From positions 62,001 through 126,000 of the forward strand of contig NZ_RHOY01000005.1 of the NCBI RefSeq assembly GCF_003946725.1: a DNA stretch of 64,000 bases, in the 5' to 3' direction. This stretch comes from Agrilactobacillus yilanensis. GTDB taxonomy: Bacteria; Bacillota; Bacilli; Lactobacillales; Lactobacillaceae. Shown one piece after another: positions 8,955 through 19,294 of the stretch. The position numbers were made by a program, and so were the translations under genes. The stretch's first letter is position 1; each line of letters opens with the position of its first letter. The notes under the pieces were generated by a model. That model ran no database searches and was not told the origin of the DNA. It saw only the letters and a program-made list of their open reading frames with translations.

Positions 8955-10784
8955 TTATTTTTTTAAATGATAAGAATAAGTGGTCACATAAATATTTTTT
9001 TGATTGGCAAAGGCTTGGCGTAATCGTAAGGCCGTTTGATTATGCAAAGCTTGCTGCCAAGGTTTACGCGGCACAAACTGCGGAATTAACACAGTCGTTG
9101 AATAATTCCGGCGTAAGGCATTTTTGCTAATCACATGGGTAAACCGGACTACTGGCTTGGCAATGGACCGATAATTGGAATGCACATCCACAAAACGAAC
9201 CTCTGGAAAATCTTTTTTAAATTGAGATTGAATTTCTTTTTCCTTATCCGGATTTTCATCCATGGAAACATGGACGGCAATAACGTAATCACCGATAGAT
9301 TCCGCATAACTCAATGCGGCCTTTGTAACTTGCGTGATGTTACTAATCAAGACGATGACCGTTGCCCCATCATAGTGATGTAAGACGGCATCCGTTGCTT
9401 CCAAACGCAGCTGTTCCGCAATTTTTTTGTAATGGTCATGAATCTTGTAAAAGATATAGACTAAGACGGGCATGATAATGAAGAATGGCCAAATATCCGT
9501 TAGTCGATAGACAAATAAAATAATTAAGATGGCAAAAGAAATCAAAGCCCCTGTGAAATTGGCGATAGATTTCCCAATCCAACCTTTAGGCCGCTCCCGC
9601 CACCATTTTACAATCATCCCTGATTGAGACAATGTGAACGGAATAAATACCCCTACGGCATAAAGCGGAATTAAATTGGCAGTAACCCCTTTAAATAAAA
9701 CGATTAAAAAGGCAGAGCCAAGCGCCAAAGTCATAATCCCATTTGAGTACCCTAACCGGTCGCCCCGATCCATGTAATTATGCGGTAAATATTTATCTCG
9801 GGCTAAGTTATAAGCCAAAACCGGAAAAGCAGAAAATCCGGTATTGGCAGCAACTGCCAAAATAAAGGCCGTGGCAAATTGCACCATATAAAATAAAAAG
9901 CCATGTCCAAAAGTTGTGCTAGCGACTTGTGACAAGACCGTTACCTTAGCTTCGGGTACAATGCCGTACCAATAGTTCAAAAAGGTAATGCCCGCAAAGA
10001 AGAACCCTAAAATTGCAGCCATGATCGCCAATGTTTCCGCAGCATGTTTGGCCCGAGGTTTTTTAAAGAATGGCACCGCATTACTGATCGCTTCTACCCC
10101 AGTCAAAGAAGATGACCCAGATGAGAACGCTCTGAAGATCAAAGCCATACTGATACCTGGCACAACACTGCCAACCGTGGCAGCTGCTTTAAATGGAATA
10201 GCCCCACTCAAAATTTTATATAAGCCGACAACAATCATTAAAGTCATCATTGCCACAAATAAATAAACCGGAATCATCAAGAATGATGCTGATTCGCTCA
10301 TTCCCCGCAAATTCATCAACATTAAAGCTAAAATAATAACTAGTGAAATGGCTACTTGATGCCCATACAGTGCAGGTATTGCCGAGGTAATCGCCTCCGC
10401 ACCGGCAGAAACACTAACTGATACCGTCAACATATAATCAATTAACAATGAGCCGCCAGCCGCTAAGCCTGCTCTTTGCCCTAAATTATCACTAGATACC
10501 TTATAGGCACCGCCACCCCCAGGATAGGCATGAATAATTTGCCGATAAGATAAGGTTAAGGACAATAACAAAACTAAAACGAAGGCCGCAATTGGTAACG
10601 AATACCAAATCGCTGCAACGGATAATTGTGTTAAAACCAAAACAATTTGTTCCGTCCCATAAGCGACAGAAGATAACGCATCAGAGCTTAGCATTGCCAA
10701 AGCTTTTAGCTTACCTAACTTTTGACCGCCTTCTTCAGAAGACTTTAATGGGCGGCCAATGAAAACCCGCTTAAACTGTTGCAT
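8955..10784 (-). CDS. kimA: KimA-like potassium:proton symporter (APC superfamily)
   Basis: A 609-residue membrane protein with about 12 transmembrane helices and a cytoplasmic C-terminal domain of roughly 150 residues. The start (RVFIGRPLKSSEEGGQKLGK, then LKALAMLSSDALSSVAYGTE) and the helix-2 stretch YPGGGGAYKVS closely match B. subtilis KimA (formerly YdaO), a high-affinity K+ importer inhibited by c-di-AMP. Family length is the same (607). The ATG at 10784 has a GGAG site. I looked for a ydaO-type c-di-AMP riboswitch in the roughly 160 bp upstream and saw none, so control would be at the protein level. Older annotation would call it an amino acid permease. Confidence 0.85.
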   Translation of the reverse strand: MQQFKRVFIGRPLKSSEEGGQKLGKLKALAMLSSDALSSVAYGTEQIVLVLTQLSVAAIWYSLPIAAFVLVLLLSLTLSYRQIIHAYPGGGGAYKVSSDNLGQRAGLAAGGSLLIDYMLTVSVSVSAGAEAITSAIPALYGHQVAISLVIILALMLMNLRGMSESASFLMIPVYLFVAMMTLMIVVGLYKILSGAIPFKAAATVGSVVPGISMALIFRAFSSGSSSLTGVEAISNAVPFFKKPRAKHAAETLAIMAAILGFFFAGITFLNYWYGIVPEAKVTVLSQVASTTFGHGFLFYMVQFATAFILAVAANTGFSAFPVLAYNLARDKYLPHNYMDRGDRLGYSNGIMTLALGSAFLIVLFKGVTANLIPLYAVGVFIPFTLSQSGMIVKWWRERPKGWIGKSIANFTGALISFAILIILFVYRLTDIWPFFIIMPVLVYIFYKIHDHYKKIAEQLRLEATDAVLHHYDGATVIVLISNITQVTKAALSYAESIGDYVIAVHVSMDENPDKEKEIQSQFKKDFPEVRFVDVHSNYRSIAKPVVRFTHVISKNALRRNYSTTVLIPQFVPRKPWQQALHNQTALRLRQAFANQKNIYVTTYSYHLKK

Positions 10785-10959
10785 CTTTGTTTCTCCTCGA
10801 AAATTCTATAATCTGATATTGCAATCGCAATCTATTGTAGTCTACAACATTCAAAAGAGAATTACCATGGTTTATTTTATTATAAATTCAAATAATTTAT
10901 AATCATTTTCACAGCTTTATTTTTCTAAGTTTAACCATTGAAGTCATAACAATTGTCTA

Positions 10960-11010
10960 CGAAAAAAAGAGCAATGTGCCCCTTGTTTTTCGAGGTCACA
11001 ACGCCCTGTT
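10960..11010 (-). terminator. Intrinsic terminator after the DUF1827-like gene
   Basis: On the minus strand an imperfect stem of about 15 bp with G-U pairs (arms near 10991-11007 and 10969-10985) ends in a run of seven T. It closes the monocistronic unit at 11032-11385 and separates it from kimA. Confidence 0.65.
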
Positions 11011-11031
11011 TTCATAGTATTATCTGCAAGG

Positions 11032-11385
11032 TTATGCTTTAACTTTTTGTTCGATGATAACGATATCCGCATACTGCAATTTTTTCTTAGCAACTGCTTC
11101 AACTGCCGCTTTTGCCTCTTCGTTGATTTCAAGACTTGCTTTATCAACGCCTGGCATTAAGTTTTCAATTGCAAAATCAATCTCTTCTGACTTAACTTGA
11201 CGACTATCCGCCATGATGATGATGTCAATTCGATTGAATGCATCTACGTAATAAACATGTAAGTTGCCTAAAGTGTAAGTTCTAAAATATTTAATCCCGG
11301 ATTTACCATAAAGATAACTAATTGTTCTTGGAATCATTTTGTGTAGACTGGCATTTAATTTAATTGGTAATTCAATCAAGTGCAT
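11032..11385 (-). CDS. DUF1827-like small protein, function unknown
   Basis: A 117-residue soluble protein starting MHLIELPIKLNASLHKMIPR. It has no signal peptide or membrane helix. An alternating beta/alpha pattern is followed by an alanine- and lysine-rich helix (EEAKAAVEAVAKKKLQYADI). I think it belongs to the DUF1827 family found in lactobacilli and enterococci, but this is from memory and no function is known to me. The ATG has an AGGAG site. It is transcribed alone from a promoter overlapped by an inverted repeat (11488-11518) and ends at its own terminator. The monocistronic layout and candidate operator suggest regulated expression. Confidence 0.65.
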   Translation of the reverse strand: MHLIELPIKLNASLHKMIPRTISYLYGKSGIKYFRTYTLGNLHVYYVDAFNRIDIIIMADSRQVKSEEIDFAIENLMPGVDKASLEINEEAKAAVEAVAKKKLQYADIVIIEQKVKA

Positions 11386-11487
11386 GAAATCAGCTCCTAT
11401 CTATGTTTTCTTATTATAATTATAAGAAATATCTTCAAATGACACAAGGTCTAAACTTTGTCTTTTTTATGTGCAAAAGATGAACTT

Positions 11488-11528
11488 GTGTTAACGTTTT
11501 ATAAATATATATTAACACTACTTGTCAA
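11488..11528 (-). promoter_or_regulatory. Promoter and inverted-repeat operator of the DUF1827-like gene
   Basis: A perfect -35 TTGACA (minus strand, 11523-11528) and a TTTATA -10 (11500-11505) are 17 bp apart. The inverted repeat GTGTTAA-N17-TTAACAC (11488-11518) covers the -10 region and spacer, as expected for a repressor site. The leader to the ATG is about 100 nt. I do not recognise the regulator. Confidence 0.5.
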
Positions 11529-11554
11529 TTATGCACTTAAAAATTTATTTTTTT

Positions 11555-11600
11555 GAAATAAAAAAACCAAGCCAAAAAATTACTTTGACTTGGTTTTTTA
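11555..11600 (-). terminator. Intrinsic terminator of groESL
   Basis: Inverted arms AAAAAACCAAG (11561-11571) and CTTGGTTTTTT (11589-11599), extended by partial pairing inside the loop, with a T run on either strand. It lies 45 bp after the groEL stop on the minus strand. Confidence 0.8.
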
Positions 11601-11643
11601 AATACGTTCACTAGAGCAAAGTTCTAGTTCACACGCTTTTTGA

Positions 11644-13281
<1,638 letters not shown>

Positions 13282-13346
13282 TCAATAATATTTTTGTTTT
13301 ACTATTTTTTTATTTCTTATTATTTTGAGCTATCACGCACAAAAGA

Positions 13347-13631
13347 TTATTCGACAATTGCCATAATATCTTTTTCGTGCATGATCAAGTAATTTTCGCC
13401 TTCGTATTTCACTTCAGAGCCGGCATATTTGTCAAACATGACAACTTGCCCTTCTTTAACAGACAAAGGGATACGTTTGCCGTCATCAGCTAAAGCACCT
13501 TCACCTAAGGCAATAACCTTACCAGTTTGTGGCTTTTCCTTAGCATTGCTGGCTAAAACAATACCGCCAACAGTTTCTTCTTCTTGTTCTTCAACTTTGA
13601 CAATTACGCGGTCACCTAATGGTTTTAACAC
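13347..13631 (-). CDS. groES: GroES, 10 kDa co-chaperonin
   Basis: GroES caps the GroEL chamber. I place the start at the GTG at 13631: a GGAGGG site lies 7 bp upstream and the product then reads [20 protein letters not shown] at 94 residues, the standard length. The TTG further upstream would start translation inside the ribosome site. The mobile loop is [19 protein letters not shown] and the C-terminal end is [11 protein letters not shown]. It is the first gene of the groESL operon, behind a strong promoter and CIRCE. Confidence 0.97.
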   Translation of the reverse strand: MLKPLGDRVIVKVEEQEEETVGGIVLASNAKEKPQTGKVIALGEGALADDGKRIPLSVKEGQVVMFDKYAGSEVKYEGENYLIMHEKDIMAIVE

Positions 13632-13667
13632 AAGAAATCCCTCCAAATGATATATTCCAATTAAATT

Positions 13668-13694
13668 TTAGCACTCTTGATAGACAAGTGCTAA
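13668..13694 (-). promoter_or_regulatory. CIRCE operator (HrcA site) of groESL
   Basis: TTAGCACTC, nine bases, then AAGTGCTAA. This matches the CIRCE consensus (TTAGCACTC-N9-GAGTGCTAA) with one changed base in the right arm. It lies between the -10 region and the groES start, so HrcA would repress groESL here. Confidence 0.93.
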
Positions 13695-13705
13695 CTACAA
13701 GAAAT

Positions 13706-13734
13706 ATAATATACATGTTTAGGTATTATTGCAA
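13706..13734 (-). promoter_or_regulatory. Sigma-A promoter of groESL
   Basis: Minus-strand -35 TTGCAA (13729-13734) and -10 TATTAT (13706-13711) with a 17-bp spacer. They lie directly upstream of the CIRCE element, which falls around the predicted start point. Confidence 0.8.
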
Positions 13735-13780
13735 GTTTTTTATATGAATTTTCCAAAAATTTTCACAGGGAGTTGATCCA

Positions 13781-14422
13781 TTGAAAGCACGAAACAGCAC
13801 CGCTATCACACTACTGCTCTATTTAATTTTATTACTCATGCCCAATTTATTTGCACACTTTATCCCCGTTAAGAACGGCTACTTTTTAGTCGTTACACTT
13901 TGGTATTTTATCGGCATGGTGGGTTTTTTATGGCTGACGCAGCGATATACACCGCAAAATTCAATCGAAGTTGCCAACCCTTACACTACTAAACCAAAAG
14001 TAGTTGTCTGGGGCATAGGAGGTGCCGTCGCCGCCGTCTTAGTCCAATATTTAGCCGTTTATCTAGAGCAATTACTATTTAACTTGCAAACAACCTCGCA
14101 AAACACCGCCACCTTATTGGCGACAATGAAATCTTATCCTTATTACGTTATCGGTATTCTTATTTTCTTACCAATTATTGAAGAAATTGTGTATCGAAAA
14201 ACAATTTTTGGTGAACTCAGCCCATTCACCGGCAAAATCGGCGCCGCCATAATCTCCGCCTTAATCTTTGCCTTCGCCCACCAAGACGGCCACATCTTAA
14301 TGTATAGCCTCATCGGCCTTCTATTTTGTTACCTGTATAACCGCACCGGCCGCATCTGGACCACCATGATCGCCCACATCTTAATGAATAGCTTCGTTTT
14401 TATTCAAAGCTTTTACCATTAA
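13781..14422 (+). CDS. CPBP-family intramembrane metalloprotease (CAAX/bacteriocin-processing type)
   Basis: A 213-residue polytopic membrane protein with six or more helices. The ABI/CPBP motifs are present in order: EEIVYRKTIF (motif 1, EExxxR), FAFAHQDGH (motif 2, FxxxH) and HILMNSF (motif 3, HxxxN), which line an intramembrane active site. The start is a TTG at 13781 with an AGGGAG site 8 bp upstream. It runs divergently from groESL, where B. subtilis also has a CPBP gene (ydiL), so it may be the orthologue. The substrate is unknown. The 3' third uses C-ending codons far more than the 5' part, directly before a repeat array. Confidence 0.88.
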   Translation: MKARNSTAITLLLYLILLLMPNLFAHFIPVKNGYFLVVTLWYFIGMVGFLWLTQRYTPQNSIEVANPYTTKPKVVVWGIGGAVAAVLVQYLAVYLEQLLFNLQTTSQNTATLLATMKSYPYYVIGILIFLPIIEEIVYRKTIFGELSPFTGKIGAAIISALIFAFAHQDGHILMYSLIGLLFCYLYNRTGRIWTTMIAHILMNSFVFIQSFYH

Positions 14423-14440
14423 AATTTGATATAGTAGAAC

Positions 14441-14755
14441 CAGAGCGCGAAAGGGCACGGTTTGACTTTGAGCATAACCTAAAATTACGCCGGAAGCCCG
14501 TTTTTGGCTTACAAGTAATTTGTAGTTATGTGAAAAGTCAGTGACCTTGAGCGCGTTTTGGAACCAGAGCGTGACCAAAGACGGGTTGATTTTGAGCATA
14601 GCCTAGGCTAACGCCGTGAGCGGGCTTCGCTTACAAGTTAGACGTAGCTAAGTGCAGAAATCAGTCTTTGGGAACGCGTTTCAAATCCAGAGCGGGAAAA
14701 GTTACGGGTGACAATGCCCGTAAAGCTCACGGGCCCTTAATCACCGTTTAAAGGC
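14441..14755 (+). repeat. Structured repeat array, two full units and one truncated unit
   Basis: Three head-to-tail units of the family that also occurs at 60497-61227: 14441-14559, 14565-14682 and a truncated 14688-14755. Each full unit begins CAGAGCG and ends GCGCGTTTT or ACGCGTTTC. Each folds into one long hairpin: an outer stem (for example CCAAAGAC with GTCTTTGG in unit 2), a G-rich bulge, a second stem (TGATTT with AAATCA), a third stem next to a constant internal loop (CCTAGA-like opposite ACGTAG-like), and a variable apical stem. Unit 2 is almost identical to the unit at 60741-60858. The third unit keeps only its 5' half and then continues into an unrelated small hairpin. The array lies downstream of the CPBP gene on the plus strand and is probably in its 3' UTR. 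No protein is likely to be encoded here. Confidence 0.85.
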
Positions 14756-14756
14756 A

Positions 14757-14792
14757 GACAAAAAGGCCAAAACAACTATCTGTTTTGGCCTT
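14757..14792 (-). terminator. Intrinsic terminator of rex
   Basis: Perfect 12-bp stem, AAGGCCAAAACA (14763-14774) with TGTTTTGGCCTT (14781-14792), followed on the minus strand by a T-rich run. It lies 18 bp after the rex stop. It could also stop plus-strand transcripts from the CPBP gene and repeat array. Confidence 0.85.
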
Positions 14793-14810
14793 AAGGTTAT
14801 AAAATAAATT

Positions 14811-15491
14811 CTACTCTGTCTTATCTGCCTCATCAATAAGGCTACTGTTAGTATTCAAACGATCATCATAATGATCTAAAAAATAGATTAAAGTTTGAAG
14901 TTCATTAGCCAAGTCCACGTTTTGTACGCGAACATTTTCTGGTACAGATAAACGCAAAGATGTAAAATTTAAGATACCGCGAACACCGGCTTGTACTAAG
15001 CGATTAGCAACTTCTTGGGCTGCCGGATTTGGTACCGTTAAAATTGCAATGTCAATCTGCTGATCCTGTAACTGTTGGTGCATTTCAGTCATTGGATAAA
15101 TTGGCACACCTGCCTGAATCGTACCTGTAATATCTTCATTTGCATCAAACGCCGCACTAATCCGAATACTATTAGTTTGACGGAAATTATAATTTAATAA
15201 GGCATGTCCAAAATTACCAACACCGACTAAGGCAACATTGGTCAAACGATCTTGATTCAAAGTCTTCTTAAAGAAGTTCAATAAATCTTCTACATCGTAA
15301 CCATAGCCCCGCTTACCCAGTGCACCGAAGTATGAAAAATCTCGTCTGATCGTAGCACTGTCAACTTTGACTGCCTCTGATAATTCTGTGGACGAGACTT
15401 TTTTCTTGTCTGCATCATGTAAAAAGTTCAAATAACGGTAATAAAGCGGCAATCTTTTAGCAGTTGCCTTTGGTATTTTAATATCTGCCAT
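14811..15491 (-). CDS. rex: Rex, redox-sensing transcriptional repressor
   Basis: Rex senses the NADH/NAD+ ratio and represses fermentation and respiration genes. The N-terminal winged helix ([20 protein letters not shown], then [24 protein letters not shown]) is followed by a Rossmann fold with [12 protein letters not shown] and the domain-swapped C-terminal helix. I choose the ATG at 15491 because GGAGAGGAG lies just upstream and the protein starts [18 protein letters not shown] as usual (226 residues). The gene is divergent from the ABC-F gene, the same neighbours as rex-ydiF in B. subtilis. A TTTGTGAAATAAT half-match to the Rex site lies near 15520-15535, compatible with autoregulation. 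Confidence 0.95.
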   Translation of the reverse strand: MADIKIPKATAKRLPLYYRYLNFLHDADKKKVSSTELSEAVKVDSATIRRDFSYFGALGKRGYGYDVEDLLNFFKKTLNQDRLTNVALVGVGNFGHALLNYNFRQTNSIRISAAFDANEDITGTIQAGVPIYPMTEMHQQLQDQQIDIAILTVPNPAAQEVANRLVQAGVRGILNFTSLRLSVPENVRVQNVDLANELQTLIYFLDHYDDRLNTNSSLIDEADKTE

Positions 15492-15698
15492 CTGTGTAGC
15501 TCCTCTCCTATAAAGTTTCATTTGTGAAATAATAGTCTATTCAAGAAATGAACTCAAAAGTATATTACTTGACTGAACAGTAAAAATCAAACAAATTATC
15601 TTCTGAACATGTAATTTGTTTGTGAAAAAATCCTAGAAATGCCTATACACTTACCATTAATAAGAGTTTAGCATTTTTTTAAAGAAAGGTTAATTATT

Positions 15699-17633
15699 TT
15701 GATTTTATTACAAGCTCAAAAAGTCGCCCGTCAATTTTCCGGAGACTATATCTTCAAAAACATCAACTTAGAAATTCAAACCGGTGATCGAGCCGCCCTC
15801 GTTGGCCCGAATGGCGCTGGTAAATCCACACTTCTTAAAATTTTAGCTGGCCTCAATCCGCCAGATGAAGGTCAAGTCACCACCCCTAAAGATATGACCA
15901 TGGGTTATTTAGCCCAGGATACTGGTCTAGACTCTAAACGTACAATATATGAAGAAATGCTAACGGTTTTTGCACCACTGCAAAAAATGGAACAGCGTAT
16001 GCGTGCTTTAGAAGCTAAAATGGGTACAGATCATCATAATGAAGATATTTTAAAACAATATGATCAATTGCAAACTGAATTTTCAGACAAAAATGGTTAT
16101 GGTTATGAGGCTGAAATTCGCAGTGTCCTTCATGGCTTTCAATTCCCCGAAACCGTTTTAGACAAGCCAATTCATACACTTTCTGGTGGTGAAAAATCAC
16201 GATTAGCATTAGCTAAGCTTCTATTAGAAAAACGTGATTTACTGATCTTGGACGAACCAACAAACCATCTGGATATTGATACCTTAACTTGGCTTGAAGG
16301 CTATCTGCAAGGCTATCCCGGCGCATTGTTACTCGTTTCACATGATCGCTATTTCTTAGACCACACTGCTAAAGAAGTTTACGAGATTCATGAGAATCGC
16401 TTAGACCACTATACTGGTAATTATAGCTATTTTCTGGATGAAAAACAAAAACGAGTGGACCTCGAATGGAAGGCTTATGAAAAACAACAAGCCGACATTA
16501 AGAAAATGGAAGACTATGTTGATAAAAATATTGTTCGTGCTTCTACAACTAAAATGGCCCAAAGTCGCCGAAAACAGTTAGAAAAAATGGACCGTTTAAA
16601 ACGTCCAGATGGCTCAGATAAAACGATTCATTTTCGCTTTTCAGAATCTAAAAAAAGCGGCAATGATGTTTTAAAAGTCAAAGATGCGGCGATCGGCTAC
16701 AGCCCTGAAGCTGTTATGGCACAGCCGGTTGAACTAGATGTTAAACGGCAGCACATTCATGGCGTTATCGGCACGAATGGGGTTGGTAAATCTACCTTAT
16801 TAAAGAGCATTATTGGTCAAATTCCTCTATTAAAAGGTGAAATTGATTTAGGGACAAATGTTTCCATTGGTTACTATGACCAGGAACAGAAGAATTTACA
16901 CCCCTCTAAGACCGTTTTAGATGAAATTTGGGATGAGCATCCTACAATGCCCGAAAAAGACGTTCGTTCTATGTTAGGTAGTTTCTTATTTTCCGGAGAC
17001 GATGTGGCAAAAGTCGTCTCACAACTCTCAGGGGGCGAAAAGGCACGTCTATTGCTAACAAAATTAGCCTTAGAACATGATAACTTCTTGATCATGGATG
17101 AACCGACGAACCATTTAGATATTGATAGTAAAGAAGTTTTACAGCAAGCGCTAAAGAATTTTGACGGTACCGTTTTATTCGTTTCTCACGATCGTTATTT
17201 CATTAATTATTTAGCCACTGAAATTACTGAAATTACCCCTAATGGCAGCACCCTTTATTTAGGTAATTACGAATATTACTTGGAGAAAAAAAGAGAACAG
17301 GAAGCCTTGTTAGCAGAGCAAGCAGCAGAAAATGAACCCGATGCAGCAGCTTCTAATATTAGCCAAGCTCAAATTAGTTATAAAGATAGTAAAACCCAGC
17401 AACGGGCCTTACGAAAGCTACAGCGAGAAGTTGAGGCTTTAGAAACAAAGATTGATGATTTAACCAATCAAAGTCAAGAAATCCAAGAACAAATGGCCGC
17501 ACCTGAAATTGCAACCAGCTATTCCAAAATGCAGACATTACAAGCACAATTGGATGATATTGACGCTGAAATGGCCCCATTAGAAGAACAATGGGCTGAT
17601 AAAAGTACTGAATTAGAAGATTTTGATCACTAA
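15699..17633 (+). CDS. ABC-F ATPase, YdiF-like ribosome-associated factor
   Basis: A 644-residue cytoplasmic protein with two ABC domains and no membrane segments. Walker A motifs are GPNGAGKSTLLK and GTNGVGKSTLLK; signatures are LSGGEKSRLALAKLLL and LSGGEKARLLLTKLAL; both Walker B motifs lead into DEPTNHLDID. The inter-domain linker (the P-site tRNA interaction motif) is charged and helical (about residues 245-300). A C-terminal coiled coil (QRALRKLQREVEALETKID) is present, as in YdiF/Uup members. These proteins act on stalled ribosomes. The start is the TTG at 15699 behind AAAGAAAGG. Its position next to rex and groESL supports YdiF. It could instead be Uup-like. Confidence 0.88.
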   Translation: MILLQAQKVARQFSGDYIFKNINLEIQTGDRAALVGPNGAGKSTLLKILAGLNPPDEGQVTTPKDMTMGYLAQDTGLDSKRTIYEEMLTVFAPLQKMEQRMRALEAKMGTDHHNEDILKQYDQLQTEFSDKNGYGYEAEIRSVLHGFQFPETVLDKPIHTLSGGEKSRLALAKLLLEKRDLLILDEPTNHLDIDTLTWLEGYLQGYPGALLLVSHDRYFLDHTAKEVYEIHENRLDHYTGNYSYFLDEKQKRVDLEWKAYEKQQADIKKMEDYVDKNIVRASTTKMAQSRRKQLEKMDRLKRPDGSDKTIHFRFSESKKSGNDVLKVKDAAIGYSPEAVMAQPVELDVKRQHIHGVIGTNGVGKSTLLKSIIGQIPLLKGEIDLGTNVSIGYYDQEQKNLHPSKTVLDEIWDEHPTMPEKDVRSMLGSFLFSGDDVAKVVSQLSGGEKARLLLTKLALEHDNFLIMDEPTNHLDIDSKEVLQQALKNFDGTVLFVSHDRYFINYLATEITEITPNGSTLYLGNYEYYLEKKREQEALLAEQAAENEPDAAASNISQAQISYKDSKTQQRALRKLQREVEALETKIDDLTNQSQEIQEQMAAPEIATSYSKMQTLQAQLDDIDAEMAPLEEQWADKSTELEDFDH

Positions 17634-17641
17634 CTAGCAAA

Positions 17642-17690
17642 AGGCTGACCCAAAAGTTAACTTTACTTTTGAGCCAGCCTCTTTTTTTAT
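17642..17690 (+). terminator. Intrinsic terminator of the ABC-F gene
   Basis: Inverted repeat AGGCTG...ACTTTTGAGCCAGCCT followed by a run of seven T on the plus strand, just after the ABC-F stop. The convergent lactate permease ends 3 bp beyond, so it may work in both directions. Confidence 0.8.
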
Positions 17691-17692
17691 TT

Positions 17693-19219
17693 CTATAAAT
17701 AATTTAATAATAACCCAGTGCCATATAAATATAGACAAATAATACCTAGATAAAGACCGCACCATTTTGTGGCCGCTTTCAAAATCTGCCCTTCTTGACC
17801 TTCTTGTTTTGTGGCTGCCGCCGCAATCGCAATACTTTGCGGTGACATCATCTTTCCGGCGGTTGCGCCAACTACATTGGAACTAACAACCCAATAACTG
17901 CTAACTTGCAGTGTGTTAGCTGCTTGAAGTTGTAAATTTCCAAATAAAATATTAGCTGATGTGCCTGAGCCGGTAATAAATGTCCCTAATGCCCCAATAA
18001 TTGGTGCAATTAATGGGTAGAACGGTCCCATAATTGCGACTAATGTCACGGCTAAACTCTGAGTCATCCCCGAATAGCCCATGACCTTGGCTAAAGCAAC
18101 AATGGCACATACGGTAATTAATGTATGCCAAATTGTCTTGGCTGTTTCAATCAATGTTTTAAAAATTGTACTTATGGATAGACCTTGGATTGTACCGCCA
18201 ATAATAGCAGCAATAATGATTAAGGTCCCCGGTGCCGAAAGCCAATTGATTGTATAGGGGGCTGCATTGGCCCCTGTGTAAATGTTAAAGTTTGTGGCCA
18301 CTTTTGCTAAAGCCGTATTAATTGGTTTTACTAAAGGTGACGCCAGTAAAACGATTACAAAAATTAAAATAAACGGTGACCAGGCCTTAAACAAGGCTGC
18401 CGGACTATGTTTAGGAATTGTTTTGAGTACTTCTGTGTCTTTTTCGCCTTGAAAACGTGCCATAAGGATGGTCACTAAAATACTGGCAATTGAGCCGACA
18501 ATTGCGGGTAATTCTGCCCCAATGAACTTAGCTGCAACGATCTGAGCTAGACCAAAGGATAATCCTGACATAAGCGTTGTTAATCCTACGCCTTTAATTG
18601 CTTTTACGCTACCGCCGATCATCGTTACCATAATGAATGGGATTAAGATTACTAGCGGTAGTAATTGTAAGGTGACGATTAAAGAAAGGGGCATTAATTT
18701 CAGATGTGTTAGATTTGCTAATGTAATTACTGGCAGGCCCACTGCACCAAAGGCATTAGGTGTTGTATTAGCAATTAAACAGACGACTGAGGCCTTAATC
18801 GGGTCTATCCCAAAGGCTATCAATATACCTGCTGGGATGGCGACAGCGGTCCCAAACCCGGCCACAGCTTCTAAAAAGCCACCAAAGCCCCAGGCAATGA
18901 TTAATACTAAAATTCGCTTGTCTGTTGTAATGCCGGACAACATGTCTTGAATGGTTCGCATACTACCTGATTTTGTGGTGACATTATAAGTAAATAAAGC
19001 TGCTAAAATCACATATACTATGGGCCAGATCCCCATAACAATGCCTTCCAACGCACCGGTAAAGGTGTCTACTGCCGGTAATTTAAAGGCTACAATTGCT
19101 AAGAATATTGTGATAATTAAGCCTATCGTACACGCTTTATCTGCGGCCATTCTGAGAACGCCTAAGGCAACTACTAGCCAGATAATTGGGATGAGTGCAA
19201 AAATAAAATTAAGCCACAT
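17693..19219 (-). CDS. L-lactate permease (LctP/LldP family)
   Basis: A polytopic membrane protein of about 508 residues with 12 or more helices, of the LctP family of lactate/glycolate:proton symporters. The family-typical WGFGGFLEAVAGFGTAVAIPAGIL and SGTSANILFGNLQLQAA, and a KMMSPQSIAIAAAA segment near the C-terminus, are clear. I prefer the ATG at 19219 (MWLNFIFALIPIIW), because family members begin at this helix. An in-frame ATG at 19306 adds 29 residues but lies inside a long palindrome and has no ribosome site. It is the first gene of the accessory block. In Acetobacterium a lactate permease of this kind accompanies an Etf-linked lactate dehydrogenase, and such genes lie 6-13 kb away here. 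It may import lactate as electron donor; it could equally export or import another 2-hydroxy acid. Confidence 0.87.
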   Translation of the reverse strand: MWLNFIFALIPIIWLVVALGVLRMAADKACTIGLIITIFLAIVAFKLPAVDTFTGALEGIVMGIWPIVYVILAALFTYNVTTKSGSMRTIQDMLSGITTDKRILVLIIAWGFGGFLEAVAGFGTAVAIPAGILIAFGIDPIKASVVCLIANTTPNAFGAVGLPVITLANLTHLKLMPLSLIVTLQLLPLVILIPFIMVTMIGGSVKAIKGVGLTTLMSGLSFGLAQIVAAKFIGAELPAIVGSIASILVTILMARFQGEKDTEVLKTIPKHSPAALFKAWSPFILIFVIVLLASPLVKPINTALAKVATNFNIYTGANAAPYTINWLSAPGTLIIIAAIIGGTIQGLSISTIFKTLIETAKTIWHTLITVCAIVALAKVMGYSGMTQSLAVTLVAIMGPFYPLIAPIIGALGTFITGSGTSANILFGNLQLQAANTLQVSSYWVVSSNVVGATAGKMMSPQSIAIAAAATKQEGQEGQILKAATKWCGLYLGIICLYLYGTGLLLNYL

Positions 19220-19294
19220 GCTCCGATAACTTCCCTTCATTAGTAAATCGCTTACATTTCTCTGTTCTTCGCATTGGTTTGAAGTCATAAAGTT

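Noticed and set aside
10785-10943. ydaO-type c-di-AMP riboswitch before the KimA-like gene
   Set aside because: The leader is short and AT-rich with none of the conserved aptamer blocks I would expect.
10944-11147. Second minus-strand open frame overlapping the DUF1827-like gene
   Set aside because: It overlaps a well-formed gene with a good ribosome site and contains the terminator of that gene.
14381-14599. Minus-strand open frame across the CPBP end and the repeats
   Set aside because: No ribosome site; composition follows the repeat sequence, and a similar frame at 61088-61285 crosses the other array.
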